In this document: positions 32,046 through 32,254 of the stretch, piece after piece
Layout: each line of letters begins with the position of its first letter
Numbering within the stretch: position 1 is the stretch's first letter
Source of the DNA: an uncultured Collinsella sp.
Lineage (GTDB): Bacteria > Actinomycetota > Coriobacteriia > Coriobacteriales > Coriobacteriaceae
Assembly: GCA_900756765.1 (NCBI GenBank)
Contig: CAAELE010000004.1
Span: forward strand, 1-32,254
Direction of reading: 5' to 3'
DNA length: 32,254 nucleotides
Translations under genes and position numbers: made by a program
The notes under the pieces: model-generated
What the model was told of the DNA's origin: nothing
The model's database searches: none
The model's input: the letters and a program-made list of their open reading frames with translations, nothing else

Positions 32046-32192
32046 GACGGCAGCCCAAGTTCTGGAAAGCTGGGCAGCGCCGTTGTTTGCATTAGGGGGT
32101 CAACGCCTTAGCGGCGGCGACCCCTTTAATATGAGAAAGCCATTGTCAATAGGCATGTTTGTTCGAGCCCGGTTTTAAACCGGGCTTTTTCG
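32046..32192 (+). ncRNA. Candidate small RNA or attenuated leader, about 145 nt
   Basis: The transcript would fold into hairpin 1, ACGGC-x-GCCCA paired with TGGGC-xxx-GCCGT (32047-32083), hairpin 2, AGGGGGTC paired with GACCCCTT with an inner CGCC/GGCG stem (32094-32126), a single-stranded stretch, and a terminator. It does not match tRNA, tmRNA, SRP RNA, RNase P RNA or any riboswitch consensus I can recall. The next gene lies beyond the window, so it could be its regulatory leader rather than a free RNA. Confidence 0.42.
32166..32192 (+). terminator. Intrinsic terminator
   Basis: AGCCCGGTTT and AAACCGGGCT form a 10-bp stem at 32166-32186 followed by TTTTCG. Strong plus-strand terminator ending the candidate RNA. 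Confidence 0.85.
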
Positions 32193-32254
32193 TTTCCCGT
32201 CGGGAGGGCCCGCGCACGCTGCACGTTTAGTCGACGCTTGCCTGGCAAGCTAAT

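Noticed and set aside
32046..32165. SRP RNA, because of CTGGAAAGCTGGGCAGCGC
   Set aside because: The conserved SRP domain IV loop (GGAAG...AGCAG with its flanking helix) is not formed; resemblance is superficial.

Overview
The window is high-GC, densely coded chromosomal DNA that fits a gut Coriobacteriia genome, most likely Collinsella or a close relative. That assignment is inference from overall character: an OPT-type transporter, an amaP/DUF2273/asp23 alkaline-shock operon in a high-GC background, type III pantothenate kinase, YtcJ-like and M20D hydrolases, and a giant acyl-CoA dehydratase activase of strict anaerobes. No rRNA, tRNA, CRISPR array or intact transposase gene was recognised.

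Layout. 1-620: 5'-truncated NYN-domain gene ending in a perfect palindrome. 761-2910 (minus): groES-groEL and terminator. 3194-5980 (plus): a small two-helix membrane protein with a His/Cys motif, a decayed metal-ABC substrate-binding-protein gene, and an LtaS-like phosphoglycerol transferase. 5981-6515: gene-free, with diverged short repeats. 6582-9851: divergent YtcJ amidohydrolase and M20D amidohydrolase. 9992-12451 (minus): zinc-ribbon membrane protein and YitT-family protein. 12659-14143 (minus): amaP-DUF2273-asp23 operon. 14310-20396 (minus): YebC, a DUF6020-like membrane protein, Lgt, a NifU-type scaffold, dCMP deaminase and CoaX. 20589-23645 (plus): OPT transporter and a DUF389 protein carrying an EF-hand-like loop. 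23771-25929 (minus): a small anchored protein, an arylsulfotransferase remnant and 3-hydroxyacyl-CoA dehydrogenase. 25930-26346: inverted-repeat block and terminator. 26347-31832 (minus): TetR regulator translationally linked to a 1587-residue activase/reductase fusion. 32011-32192 (plus): a promoter, two hairpins and an intrinsic terminator with no ORF, either a small RNA or an attenuated leader for a gene beyond the window.

How genes work together. AmaP, DUF2273 and Asp23 are a known envelope-stress set. Lgt, the LtaS-like enzyme and the DUF6020-like protein all concern the envelope. The TetR-activase pair looks like one autoregulated unit for radical acyl-CoA (2-hydroxyacyl-CoA dehydratase-type) chemistry, with an unlinked 3-hydroxyacyl-CoA dehydrogenase next door.

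The most unusual signal is a set of intergenic hairpins starting 0-2 nt after stop codons. Three of them (asp23, DUF6020, lgt), plus a fourth near 31923, share a GGGACAG core and a CAAA/TTTG inner stem, while the outer stem differs at each site but still pairs. Palindromes of related composition also abut the stops of the NYN remnant and the 3-hydroxyacyl-CoA dehydrogenase gene.
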